A stretch of 7,964 bases of DNA, taken from Desulfobacterales bacterium. GTDB taxonomy: Bacteria; Desulfobacterota; Desulfobacteria; Desulfobacterales; JASFBJ01. Each line of letters opens with the position of its first letter. The stretch's first letter is position 1. The stretch lies in assembly GCA_030149585.1 (NCBI GenBank), contig JASFBJ010000169.1, positions 1 through 7,964 of the forward strand, written 5' to 3'. Made by a program: the position numbers and the translations under genes. This document shows positions 1 through 5,492 of this stretch, piece after piece. The notes below the pieces were generated by a model that ran no database searches, was not told the origin of the DNA, and worked only from the letters and a program-made list of their open reading frames with translations.

Positions 1-88
1 CTATTAGTATTATCTCCTCTCTCTGGCCTTGTTAAATTTATTATGTGACAATCTATAATACCGGCTAAAATGCCTTAGGAGAAATAAG
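1..88 (+). other. Leader upstream of fliL, possibly with the 3' end of an unknown upstream gene
   Basis: One forward frame is open from the window edge to a TGA at 46-48 (15 codons, ending ...GLVKFIM). It could be the C-terminus of a preceding gene in the same transcript, but it is too short to recognise. The remaining 40 bases hold an AT-rich stretch and the fliL ribosome binding site. There is no GG-N10-GC sigma-54 element and no good paired -35/-10. Confidence 0.25.
77..82 (+). promoter_or_regulatory. fliL ribosome binding site
   Basis: AGGAGA lies 6 bases before the ATG at 89. This good Shine-Dalgarno match fixes the fliL start, which also directly precedes the membrane anchor expected of FliL. 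Confidence 0.7.
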
Positions 89-550
89 ATGTCCAAAAAG
101 GTGTTGATAATTATCATAGCAGTAGTCCTGTTATTTATGGGAACCATGGGAGCAGGATTTTTTATATTATGGAACAAAATGTCTCAAACCGTTAATCAGG
201 CTCAAAATAATACTGCTATCCCGGAAGAAGAGGTTAAAGAGGAGAAACTTGGGCCTATATTTTCTTTGGGGACCTTAATAGTTAATTTGTCAGGTAGTGG
301 GGGAAAACGTTATTTAAGAACAAAAATAGAATTCGAGTTAAATGACGAAGCAAGTCTTGAATCAATCACAAATAAGTTTCCGCTAGTAAAAGACAGTATT
401 TTAATGATTCTCTCTGGTAAAAAATATGAAGATATAAGTACAAGTGAAGGAAAAGTGAATCTGCGCGAAGAAATTATGCTTAAGCTTAATGAAATAATGA
501 AAGAGGGCAGTGTTAAAAATATTTACTTTACTGAATTTGTAATCCAGTAG
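89..550 (+). CDS. fliL: Flagellar basal body-associated protein FliL
   Basis: The protein has 153 residues and the FliL layout. A short basic N-terminus (MSKK) is followed by one transmembrane helix (about 5-27), a charged, flexible linker (about 32-54, rich in E/K), and a periplasmic domain starting at GPIFSLGTLIVNLSG (55-69) with the family's RYLRTKIEFEL strand (74-84). It ends in the usual hydrophobic tail (YFTEFVIQ). FliL sits in the inner membrane around the stator units MotA/MotB and supports motor torque. The length matches the family. It is the first complete gene of the flagellar run, 19 bp before fliM, which is the normal FliL position. Identification rests on both sequence pattern and neighbours. 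Confidence 0.93.
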   Translation: MSKKVLIIIIAVVLLFMGTMGAGFFILWNKMSQTVNQAQNNTAIPEEEVKEEKLGPIFSLGTLIVNLSGSGGKRYLRTKIEFELNDEASLESITNKFPLVKDSILMILSGKKYEDISTSEGKVNLREEIMLKLNEIMKEGSVKNIYFTEFVIQ

Positions 551-569
551 GAAATGGTAACGGGATTTT

Positions 570-1553
570 ATGGCAGACCAGATATTATCACAGGAAGAAA
601 TTGATGCGCTTTTAACTGCAATGGACAGCGGAGATGTTGAGTTCTCTGAAGAAAAAGAAGATGTTAAGGTCGAGATAAAATCATATGATCTTACTGCCCA
701 AAGTTCAATTTTAAGAGATCAGTTTGATGCCCTGGAAGAGGTCTATGATAAAATGATAGGCTTATTGACAAATGCTTTCACGACAACTTTGCACAGGGCC
801 ATTGATGTAAAAATAGTATCAAAGGAGATGGTTAAGTTTGGAGAATTCTTACAGGCATTTTCAAATCCCACTGGATTATGCATTTTCAGCATGGAACCAT
901 TAATAGGGTTATCTCTTTTAGCTGTTGAACCCTCCTTGTTATTTTCCTTGATCGACTGCATGTTTGGAGGCGAGGGAAAGCCAATTGAAAAAATTCGGGA
1001 GCCTACCTTTATTGAACAAAGAATGCTGAAAAAGATAGGAATCGATTTTTTAAAAGAAATGGAGAGGGCATGGGAAATTGTTTATCCAATTAATATCTCT
1101 TTTAAAAAAATAGAAACCAAGCCTGAATTTGTAAATATTGTAAATCCAAGTGATTTGATGATTATAGTTGTAGTTGCAATAAGTTCTGATGAATTCAGCG
1201 GCAATATTCATCTATGTATTCCTTATATGATGTTAGAACCCATTAAAGAAAAATTGTCATCCAGCTATCTGCGGGAAAAGGATTTATCCAATTCATTTCG
1301 AGAAGAGCTTCGTTATCTTTTGATGGATACAAAATTAAAATTGGTTGCGGAACTAGGAGAAACTGAGCAAACCATAAAAACTATTCTTGATTTAGAACTT
1401 AACGACATTATTAGATTAAATAGTGGCCCCCAGGATAGACTAGTTCTTAAGGTTGAGGAAATACCAAAATATTTTGGGCTACCTGGTGTTATTAAAGGGA
1501 ATCGCGCTTTGCAAATTGTTGAGTTGATAGAAAAAACAGGAGCTGAACAATAA
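570..1553 (+). CDS. fliM: Flagellar motor switch protein FliM
   Basis: The protein has 327 residues, the usual FliM length. The N-terminal LSQEEIDALL (6-15) is the conserved CheY-P docking motif. It is followed by an acidic linker and the middle CheC-like domain (about 40-230), which contains the family signature FGGEG (132-136). The C-terminal SpoA domain (about 245-322), including LNDIIRLNSG (277-286), packs with FliN. FliM forms the cytoplasmic C-ring, binds FliG, and sets rotation direction when CheY-P binds. The intact docking motif implies a CheY-dependent motor, which fits the chemotaxis genes on the other strand. The start is fixed by the docking motif lying immediately at the N-terminus; the Shine-Dalgarno (GGTAACGGG area, 556-564) is mediocre. 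The gene lies 2 bp before fliN. Confidence 0.97.
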   Translation: MADQILSQEEIDALLTAMDSGDVEFSEEKEDVKVEIKSYDLTAQSSILRDQFDALEEVYDKMIGLLTNAFTTTLHRAIDVKIVSKEMVKFGEFLQAFSNPTGLCIFSMEPLIGLSLLAVEPSLLFSLIDCMFGGEGKPIEKIREPTFIEQRMLKKIGIDFLKEMERAWEIVYPINISFKKIETKPEFVNIVNPSDLMIIVVVAISSDEFSGNIHLCIPYMMLEPIKEKLSSSYLREKDLSNSFREELRYLLMDTKLKLVAELGETEQTIKTILDLELNDIIRLNSGPQDRLVLKVEEIPKYFGLPGVIKGNRALQIVELIEKTGAEQ

Positions 1554-1555
1554 AT

Positions 1556-1957
1556 ATGGAACAGTCTGATGAAAAAAATATGACTACGGGCGCTGCTCAG
1601 AAAGTCACTCCTGATGGCGGGTCAATAGCCAAACAGGCAGATAACAGGAAAAATTTTGAGTTTGACGGCCTGCAAGCTCAGGCAGCAACTGATAAAACCA
1701 GTAATATGGATTTTATTCTTGATATTCCACTTGAGATAACAATTGAACTTGGACGTACCAAAATGCTTATAAGTGAATTACTCAAACTAGGCCAGGGATC
1801 AATTATTGAGCTCTCCAAAGCTACTGGAGATACCCTTGAAATTTTGGCTAACCAGCGTTTAATTGCTAAAGGAGATGTAGTCGCGGTAAATGATAAATAT
1901 GGTATTCGACTTACTGAAGTGGTTAGTCCGGCTGAGCGGCTTGAAGGATTAAAATAA
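1556..1957 (+). CDS. fliN: Flagellar motor switch protein FliN
   Basis: The protein has 133 residues. Residues 1-50 are polar, low in hydrophobics and probably disordered. Residues 51-128 form a SpoA/FliN domain with the diagnostic run from DIPLEITIELGRTKM (56-70) through LGQGSIIEL (78-86), ANQRLIAKGDVV (98-109) and GIRLTEV (116-122). FliN makes the lower rim of the C-ring with FliM and helps dock FliH-bound export substrates. There is no extra CheC-like domain, so this is FliN rather than a FliY-type fusion. The start lies 2 bp after the fliM stop, with AGGAG at 1538-1542 inside fliM, a rather long spacing. M9 (1580) is an alternative start. The stop overlaps the fliO ATG by one base. Confidence 0.96.
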   Translation: MEQSDEKNMTTGAAQKVTPDGGSIAKQADNRKNFEFDGLQAQAATDKTSNMDFILDIPLEITIELGRTKMLISELLKLGQGSIIELSKATGDTLEILANQRLIAKGDVVAVNDKYGIRLTEVVSPAERLEGLK

Positions 1958-2250
1958 TGAATTTATATTCAGATATGATAAGCGCTGCACTAAAACTTCT
2001 ATTATCGCTTGGTTTTGTTGTGGGCGGATTATTCCTGATGGTCTACTTATATAAGAAATTTACAAATCAGAATCTTTCCGGAAATAAATCGCAACTCCTT
2101 AAAATTTTATCAACTAAATACCTTGGCAATAAAAAAAGTATATCCCTTGTTGAGGTTCCCGGCACTGTTTTAGTGATAGGGGTTACAAATGAGAAAATAA
2201 ATGTGCTTGAAAAAATAAAATTATCAGAAATAAATGAGGAAGCTGATTAA
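1957..2250 (+). CDS. fliO: Flagellar biosynthesis protein FliO
   Basis: The protein has 97 residues. It has one transmembrane helix (about 9-31) followed by a small cytoplasmic domain with the FliO/FliZ pattern LGNKKSISLVEVPGTVLVIG (56-75) and a TNEKINVLEKI segment. FliO is a poorly conserved membrane protein that helps assemble the FliP ring of the export gate. The assignment rests on this pattern plus its invariant place between fliN and fliP. The ATG overlaps the fliN stop (TAATG), implying translational coupling. Sequence conservation in this family is low, so the context carries much of the weight. Confidence 0.88.
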   Translation: MNLYSDMISAALKLLLSLGFVVGGLFLMVYLYKKFTNQNLSGNKSQLLKILSTKYLGNKKSISLVEVPGTVLVIGVTNEKINVLEKIKLSEINEEAD

Positions 2251-2279
2251 AAATTATCAGGGAATTTTACTTAGAAAAT

Positions 2280-3086
2280 ATGTTTGATATAGAAATAAAA
2301 AAAAAGATACAGCCTGAAAAATCGGGCGGTAAATCAATCAAAATTATTTTTCTCTGTCTGGTTTTAATATTATGTAAAGTTGCCTTTTGCGAGGCTGTCG
2401 TACCAGCTGCTCAGCTGCCTCTATTTAGCGTTTCTTTAAATGATCAGGCAAAACCAGGAGAAGTTTCGGTTGTTTTGAAAATTTTCATTCTTTTAACCAT
2501 ACTTTCTCTGGCCCCATCTATTTTAATAATGCTCACCTCTTTTACACGGATAGCGATTGTTTTATCATTGCTGCGTCAGGCCATAGGTTCCCAAAATCTG
2601 CCTCCCAATCCTATTATTATTGGTCTATCCCTGTTTTTGACCTTTTTTATTATGGCGCCGGTCTGGGAAACAATAAATCAAAATGCCCTAAAGCCTTTTC
2701 TTGCTGAGGAAATAACTCAGCAAAAGGCTTTGAATGTTGCTTTGCAGCCAGTTAGAAAATTTATGATTAAACAGATAAGGGAAAAGGATCTGGCATTGAT
2801 GGCAGGTCTGGCAAAGATAAAAAGGCCTGCGAATATAAATGATGTTCCAACGACGGTTTTAATCCCTTCATTTATTCTCAGTGAAATAAAAACCGCTTTT
2901 CAAATCGGTTTTATGCTTTACGTGCCGTTTTTGGTGATTGATATGGTGGTTGCCAGTGTTCTTTTATCAATGGGAATGATGATGCTGCCGCCGATTATGG
3001 TTTCTTTACCATTTAAATTAATGATTTTTGTACTGGCAGACGGCTGGTACCTGATAATTGGTTCTCTGGTAAAAAGTTTTGGATAA
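2280..3086 (+). CDS. fliP: Flagellar type III export gate protein FliP
   Basis: The protein has 268 residues. A hydrophobic segment at about 20-36 looks like the cleaved signal peptide typical of FliP, with possible cleavage near 37-39 (AFCEA). Transmembrane segments follow at about 63-98 (containing LTSFTRIAIVLSLLRQA), 110-130, 207-232 and 243-262. The family signature is clear in IPSFILSEIKTAFQIGF (195-211) and in DMVVASVLLSMGMMMLPP (221-238). FliP forms a pentamer that is the core of the export channel with FliQ and FliR. The n-region of the signal is unusually long (about 20 polar residues), and the only upstream Shine-Dalgarno-like AGGGA (2259-2263) is far from the ATG. No in-frame alternative start fits before the hydrophobic segment. 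Confidence 0.96.
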   Translation: MFDIEIKKKIQPEKSGGKSIKIIFLCLVLILCKVAFCEAVVPAAQLPLFSVSLNDQAKPGEVSVVLKIFILLTILSLAPSILIMLTSFTRIAIVLSLLRQAIGSQNLPPNPIIIGLSLFLTFFIMAPVWETINQNALKPFLAEEITQQKALNVALQPVRKFMIKQIREKDLALMAGLAKIKRPANINDVPTTVLIPSFILSEIKTAFQIGFMLYVPFLVIDMVVASVLLSMGMMMLPPIMVSLPFKLMIFVLADGWYLIIGSLVKSFG

Positions 3087-3094
3087 CAGAGAAT

Positions 3095-3100
3095 AAGGAG
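3095..3100 (+). promoter_or_regulatory. fliQ ribosome binding site
   Basis: AAGGAG ends 10 bases before the fliQ ATG at 3111, in the 24-bp gap after the fliP stop. It is one of the strongest Shine-Dalgarno matches in this operon and gives fliQ its own efficient initiation. Confidence 0.65.
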
Positions 3101-3110
3101 ATAGAATATT

Positions 3111-3380
3111 ATGACACCGGAATTTGTAACAGGATTTTTTACAGAGGCAATCAAAACAGGTATTTTGCTGGCAGCTCCTATGCTGGCAGTCGGCTTGATT
3201 ACAGGAATTCTGGTTAGTATGTTCCAGGCGGCCACTCAAATAAATGAAATGACACTGGTTTTTGTTCCAAAGATGCTTGGTGTGGCTACTGCCTTAGTGT
3301 TTTTTTTCCCATGGATGCTTAAAATAATTGTGGGATTTACCCAAAATCTTATTCAAAACCTGCCTCTTTATATTCGCTGA
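3111..3380 (+). CDS. fliQ: Flagellar type III export gate protein FliQ
   Basis: The protein has 89 residues, the exact size class of FliQ. It has two transmembrane helices (about 16-38 and 52-76) joined by the conserved loop QAATQINEMTLVFVPKM (39-55), which is diagnostic for the FliQ/SpaQ family. The N-terminal MTPEFVTGFFTEAIKTG fits the family's amphipathic start. FliQ wraps around the FliP-FliR core at the entrance of the inner-membrane export channel. It lies 24 bp after fliP and 19 bp before fliR. Confidence 0.97.
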   Translation: MTPEFVTGFFTEAIKTGILLAAPMLAVGLITGILVSMFQAATQINEMTLVFVPKMLGVATALVFFFPWMLKIIVGFTQNLIQNLPLYIR

Positions 3381-3399
3381 AATTATTAGGCCAAAGTAG

Positions 3400-4179
3400 A
3401 TGGTAACTTTAAATATCCCTTTAGTTCAGCTTCAGATAGTTTTTCTGATTTTTATTCGAGTCATTAGTATAATTTTTGTGGCTCCGGTTTTTGAAGCCCG
3501 CAATATTCCAATCCTTTTTAAGGTGGGATTGGCTATGACAATCAGTTTTCTTTTATATCCGATTATTCAACTTGAGCCGATTTCTTTTGAAACTAGTCTG
3601 ATTATTTTTGTTATTCGTTTATTTCGCGAAATTGCCTTAGGGGTGCTTATTGGTTTTTCAATCAAGTTTGTTTTTGCAGGCATTCAACTGGCTGGACAAA
3701 TTGCGGGATTTCAGATGGGTTTTTCGATCGCCAATGTTATGGACCCGTTATCAAGCATGCAAATTCCGATTTTAGCTCAAATTAACTATCTGGTAGCAGT
3801 ATTGATTTTTCTGGCACTTAACGCGCATCACTGGTTTTTAAAGGCATTGGTTGAAAGTTTTTATCTGCTTCCTCCTTTTAATTTTCAGTTCAACTCTCTA
3901 ATAATTAAACCGGTCATTGGTTTTGCCGGGGATATGTTTGTTATAGCGATTAAAGTCGGGGGTCCGGTTATTGCCGTAATGCTTTTAACCAGTGTTGCTC
4001 TTGGATTGATCGCTAAAACTGTTCCTCAAATACAAATTCTAATTGTGGCAATGCCGCTTAAAATAATGATTGGATTGATTTTTTTATGTTTGTCATTACC
4101 CTATATTGCCGCTTATTTGAAAATTCTTTTTTTTGATTGTGGTAAAGATATTTTTCTCTTATTACGACTATTATCATAA
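3400..4179 (+). CDS. fliR: Flagellar type III export gate protein FliR
   Basis: The protein has 259 residues, close to the usual 260, and is almost entirely hydrophobic with about six membrane segments. Family marks include IRVISIIFVAPVF (19-31), FREIALGVLIGF (75-86), AGFQMGFSIANVMDPLSS (102-119), NAHHWFLKALVESF (141-154) and GLIAKTVPQIQILIVAMPLK (202-221). FliR completes the helical FliP5-FliQ4-FliR1 gate and contacts FlhB. It has a separate stop (TAA 4177-4179) and is not fused to flhB as in some clostridia. The TAA is immediately followed by the left arm of the 18-bp inverted repeat described below. The start ATG has TTAGG at 3386-3390 upstream. Confidence 0.96.
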   Translation: MVTLNIPLVQLQIVFLIFIRVISIIFVAPVFEARNIPILFKVGLAMTISFLLYPIIQLEPISFETSLIIFVIRLFREIALGVLIGFSIKFVFAGIQLAGQIAGFQMGFSIANVMDPLSSMQIPILAQINYLVAVLIFLALNAHHWFLKALVESFYLLPPFNFQFNSLIIKPVIGFAGDMFVIAIKVGGPVIAVMLLTSVALGLIAKTVPQIQILIVAMPLKIMIGLIFLCLSLPYIAAYLKILFFDCGKDIFLLLRLLS

Positions 4180-4197
4180 GGAACGAGGACGAATTAA
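4180..4197 (+). repeat. Left arm of an exact 18-bp inverted repeat bracketing flhB
   Basis: GGAACGAGGACGAATTAA begins at the base after the fliR stop codon and ends just before the flhB start. Its exact reverse complement occurs at 5420-5437, beyond flhB. The two bases AA at 4196-4197 also belong to the flhB Shine-Dalgarno AAGGG. A chance 18-base match in about 8 kb is unlikely, even allowing for AT bias. Confidence 0.85.
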
Positions 4198-4200
4198 GGG
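4196..4200 (+). promoter_or_regulatory. flhB ribosome binding site deciding a GTG start
   Basis: AAGGG ends 6 bases before the GTG at 4207. It supports initiation at this GTG, which is placed so that the protein begins with the typical FlhB N-terminus. The site touches the end of the 18-bp repeat arm. Confidence 0.6.
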
Positions 4201-4206
4201 CAAAAA

Positions 4207-5274
4207 GTGAGTGATAATAACGATGCTGAGAAAACTGAATCAGCAACTCCCAGGAAAAGGGAAAAAGCCAGAGAAGAGGGGAATGTAGCCAAGAGTAGAG
4301 AAATACCCACAGTTTTAATCCTGCTTGGCTCCCTGATTACTTTAACTTTGGCTGGTTCCTGGATGTTTTGGAATTTAACTGATTTTATGCATAGTATTTT
4401 TCTTGGTGTTGGAACTGCTGATATAAGAGTTGAAACAGTAAATACTCTTTTACAGATAGTTATTAAAAAAGTAGTTTTAATTTTACTGCCTTTATTATCT
4501 GTCTTAATTATAGCTGGAATAGCAGGAAATTTGTTTCAGGTTGGTTTTATGTGGTCTGGTAAAACTTTAAAACCAAAACTTTCCAAGCTGAATCCAATTA
4601 GCGGGATAAAAAAGCTGTTTTCCCTGAAATCCCTGGTAGAATTATTTAAATCTATCTTGAAATTAATCATTGTTGGAGGTGTAGCATATCTGGCCATAAA
4701 GAGTGAAATTGGTAATTTTCCGGGACTGGTTCAGTTCTCGGTTATTGAACTTATTACTTTTATTGGGAAAGTTGCCTTTAAAATTACTTTATATACCTGT
4801 CTGGTGTTAATCATTCTGGCAGCTTTAGACTATTTTTATCAGCGCTGGCAATATGAAAAAGATTTAAAAATGACCAAACAGGAAGTCAAAGATGAATATA
4901 AAATGCGGGAAGGGGATCCTAAGGTAAAAGCCAGAATAAAAAGCGTTCAAAGAGAAATGGCCCAAAAAAGAATGATGGAAGCTGTGCCGGAAGCAACTGT
5001 TATAATAACAAACCCTACCCATCTTGCAATTGCAATTAAATTTCAGATTGATATGCCTGCGCCCATGATGGTTGCCAAAGGCGCTGGATTTCTTGCCAAA
5101 CAAATTAAAGAGATCGCCCAAAAGCACTCCATTCCTGTTATAGAGCAGAAAACATTAGCCAGAATAATATATAAAACAGTTGAAATTAATGAATATATTC
5201 CCGAAGACCTCTATAAAGCAGTTGCTGAAATATTAGCTTATGTTTACCGTCTAAAAGGACTTTTAAAAAAATAA
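4207..5274 (+). CDS. flhB: Flagellar type III export switch protein FlhB
   Basis: The protein has 355 residues, a normal FlhB length. The N-terminus carries the conserved motif EKTESATPRKREKAREEGNV (8-27). Four membrane segments follow (about 34-56, 86-112, 150-165 and 185-210), then the cytoplasmic domain with MTKQEVKDEYKMREGDP (222-238). The autocleavage site NPTH is intact at N269-P270-T271-H272; cleavage between N and P changes export from rod/hook to filament substrates. The downstream segment IPVIEQKTLARIIY (309-322) differs mildly from the more common VEN-PLAR wording, but the fold region AVAEILAYVYRLK (338-350) is standard. The start codon is GTG. The gene is the last of the flagellar block here; flhA does not follow. 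Confidence 0.97.
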   Translation: MSDNNDAEKTESATPRKREKAREEGNVAKSREIPTVLILLGSLITLTLAGSWMFWNLTDFMHSIFLGVGTADIRVETVNTLLQIVIKKVVLILLPLLSVLIIAGIAGNLFQVGFMWSGKTLKPKLSKLNPISGIKKLFSLKSLVELFKSILKLIIVGGVAYLAIKSEIGNFPGLVQFSVIELITFIGKVAFKITLYTCLVLIILAALDYFYQRWQYEKDLKMTKQEVKDEYKMREGDPKVKARIKSVQREMAQKRMMEAVPEATVIITNPTHLAIAIKFQIDMPAPMMVAKGAGFLAKQIKEIAQKHSIPVIEQKTLARIIYKTVEINEYIPEDLYKAVAEILAYVYRLKGLLKK

Positions 5275-5361
5275 TCAGTTATTTTTGTGACCCTAACTCC
5301 TCTTCAGGTAATTCCGGATGCTTGATGTCAACAACCAATATTTTGATGGCTTTAGAAATCA

Positions 5362-5383
5362 GACAGATCGGACAGATCGGACA
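5362..5383 (+). repeat. Short tandem repeat, 9-bp unit GACAGATCG, about 2.4 copies
   Basis: GACAGATCG occurs at 5362-5370 and 5371-5379, followed by a partial GACA (5380-5383). The 9-bp period keeps any reading frame open, giving DRSDRS or QIGQIG on the + strand and RSVRSV or SDLSDL on the - strand. It lies in the spacer after flhB and may be the edge of a larger dispersed repeat. Confidence 0.7.
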
Positions 5384-5419
5384 AAGATGGCCTGAAGCTG
5401 TGATGCATAGATGAGGAAG

Positions 5420-5437
5420 TTAATTCGTCCTCGTTCC
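5420..5437 (-). repeat. Right arm of the exact 18-bp inverted repeat bracketing flhB
   Basis: TTAATTCGTCCTCGTTCC on the + strand is the exact reverse complement of 4180-4197. The match stops at both ends: 5438 and 5419 do not pair with 4179 and 4198. This arm lies in the spacer, 145 bp after the flhB stop and 55 bp beyond the cheB stop. Confidence 0.85.
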
Positions 5438-5492
5438 ATAGCATCGCTGATTCTTTTTACATCTTTATCTATTTGTTCACATAAATATTTTA

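Larger units (their letters stand above)
5275..5492. other. Convergent spacer between flhB and cheB with small repeats, no confident gene
   Basis: These 218 bp separate the two convergent blocks. I see no GC-rich stem followed by a T-run, so no convincing intrinsic terminator for either side. Contents are a period-9 tandem repeat (5362-5383), the right arm of the 18-bp inverted repeat (5420-5437), and a 7-bp inverted pair CTTCAGG (5302-5308) / CCTGAAG (5391-5397) about 80 bases apart. Two overlapping reverse-strand frames are open for about 45 codons each, including one beginning at the cheB stop. They could be remnants of genes or chance. Confidence 0.6.

Noticed and set aside
54..59. TATAAT resembling a sigma-70 -10 box before fliL
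   Set aside because: The best -35-like element (TTGTTA, 27-32) is 21 bp away, too far, and TATAAT is common by chance in AT-rich DNA.
5318..5395. 25-residue + strand frame starting MLDVNNQYFDG
   Set aside because: It is very short, lacks a Shine-Dalgarno, and its tail is just the translated 9-bp repeat.
5302..5397. CTTCAGG / CCTGAAG inverted pair as a terminator
   Set aside because: The stem is only 7 bp with a loop of about 80 bases and no following T-run, so it cannot act as an intrinsic terminator.
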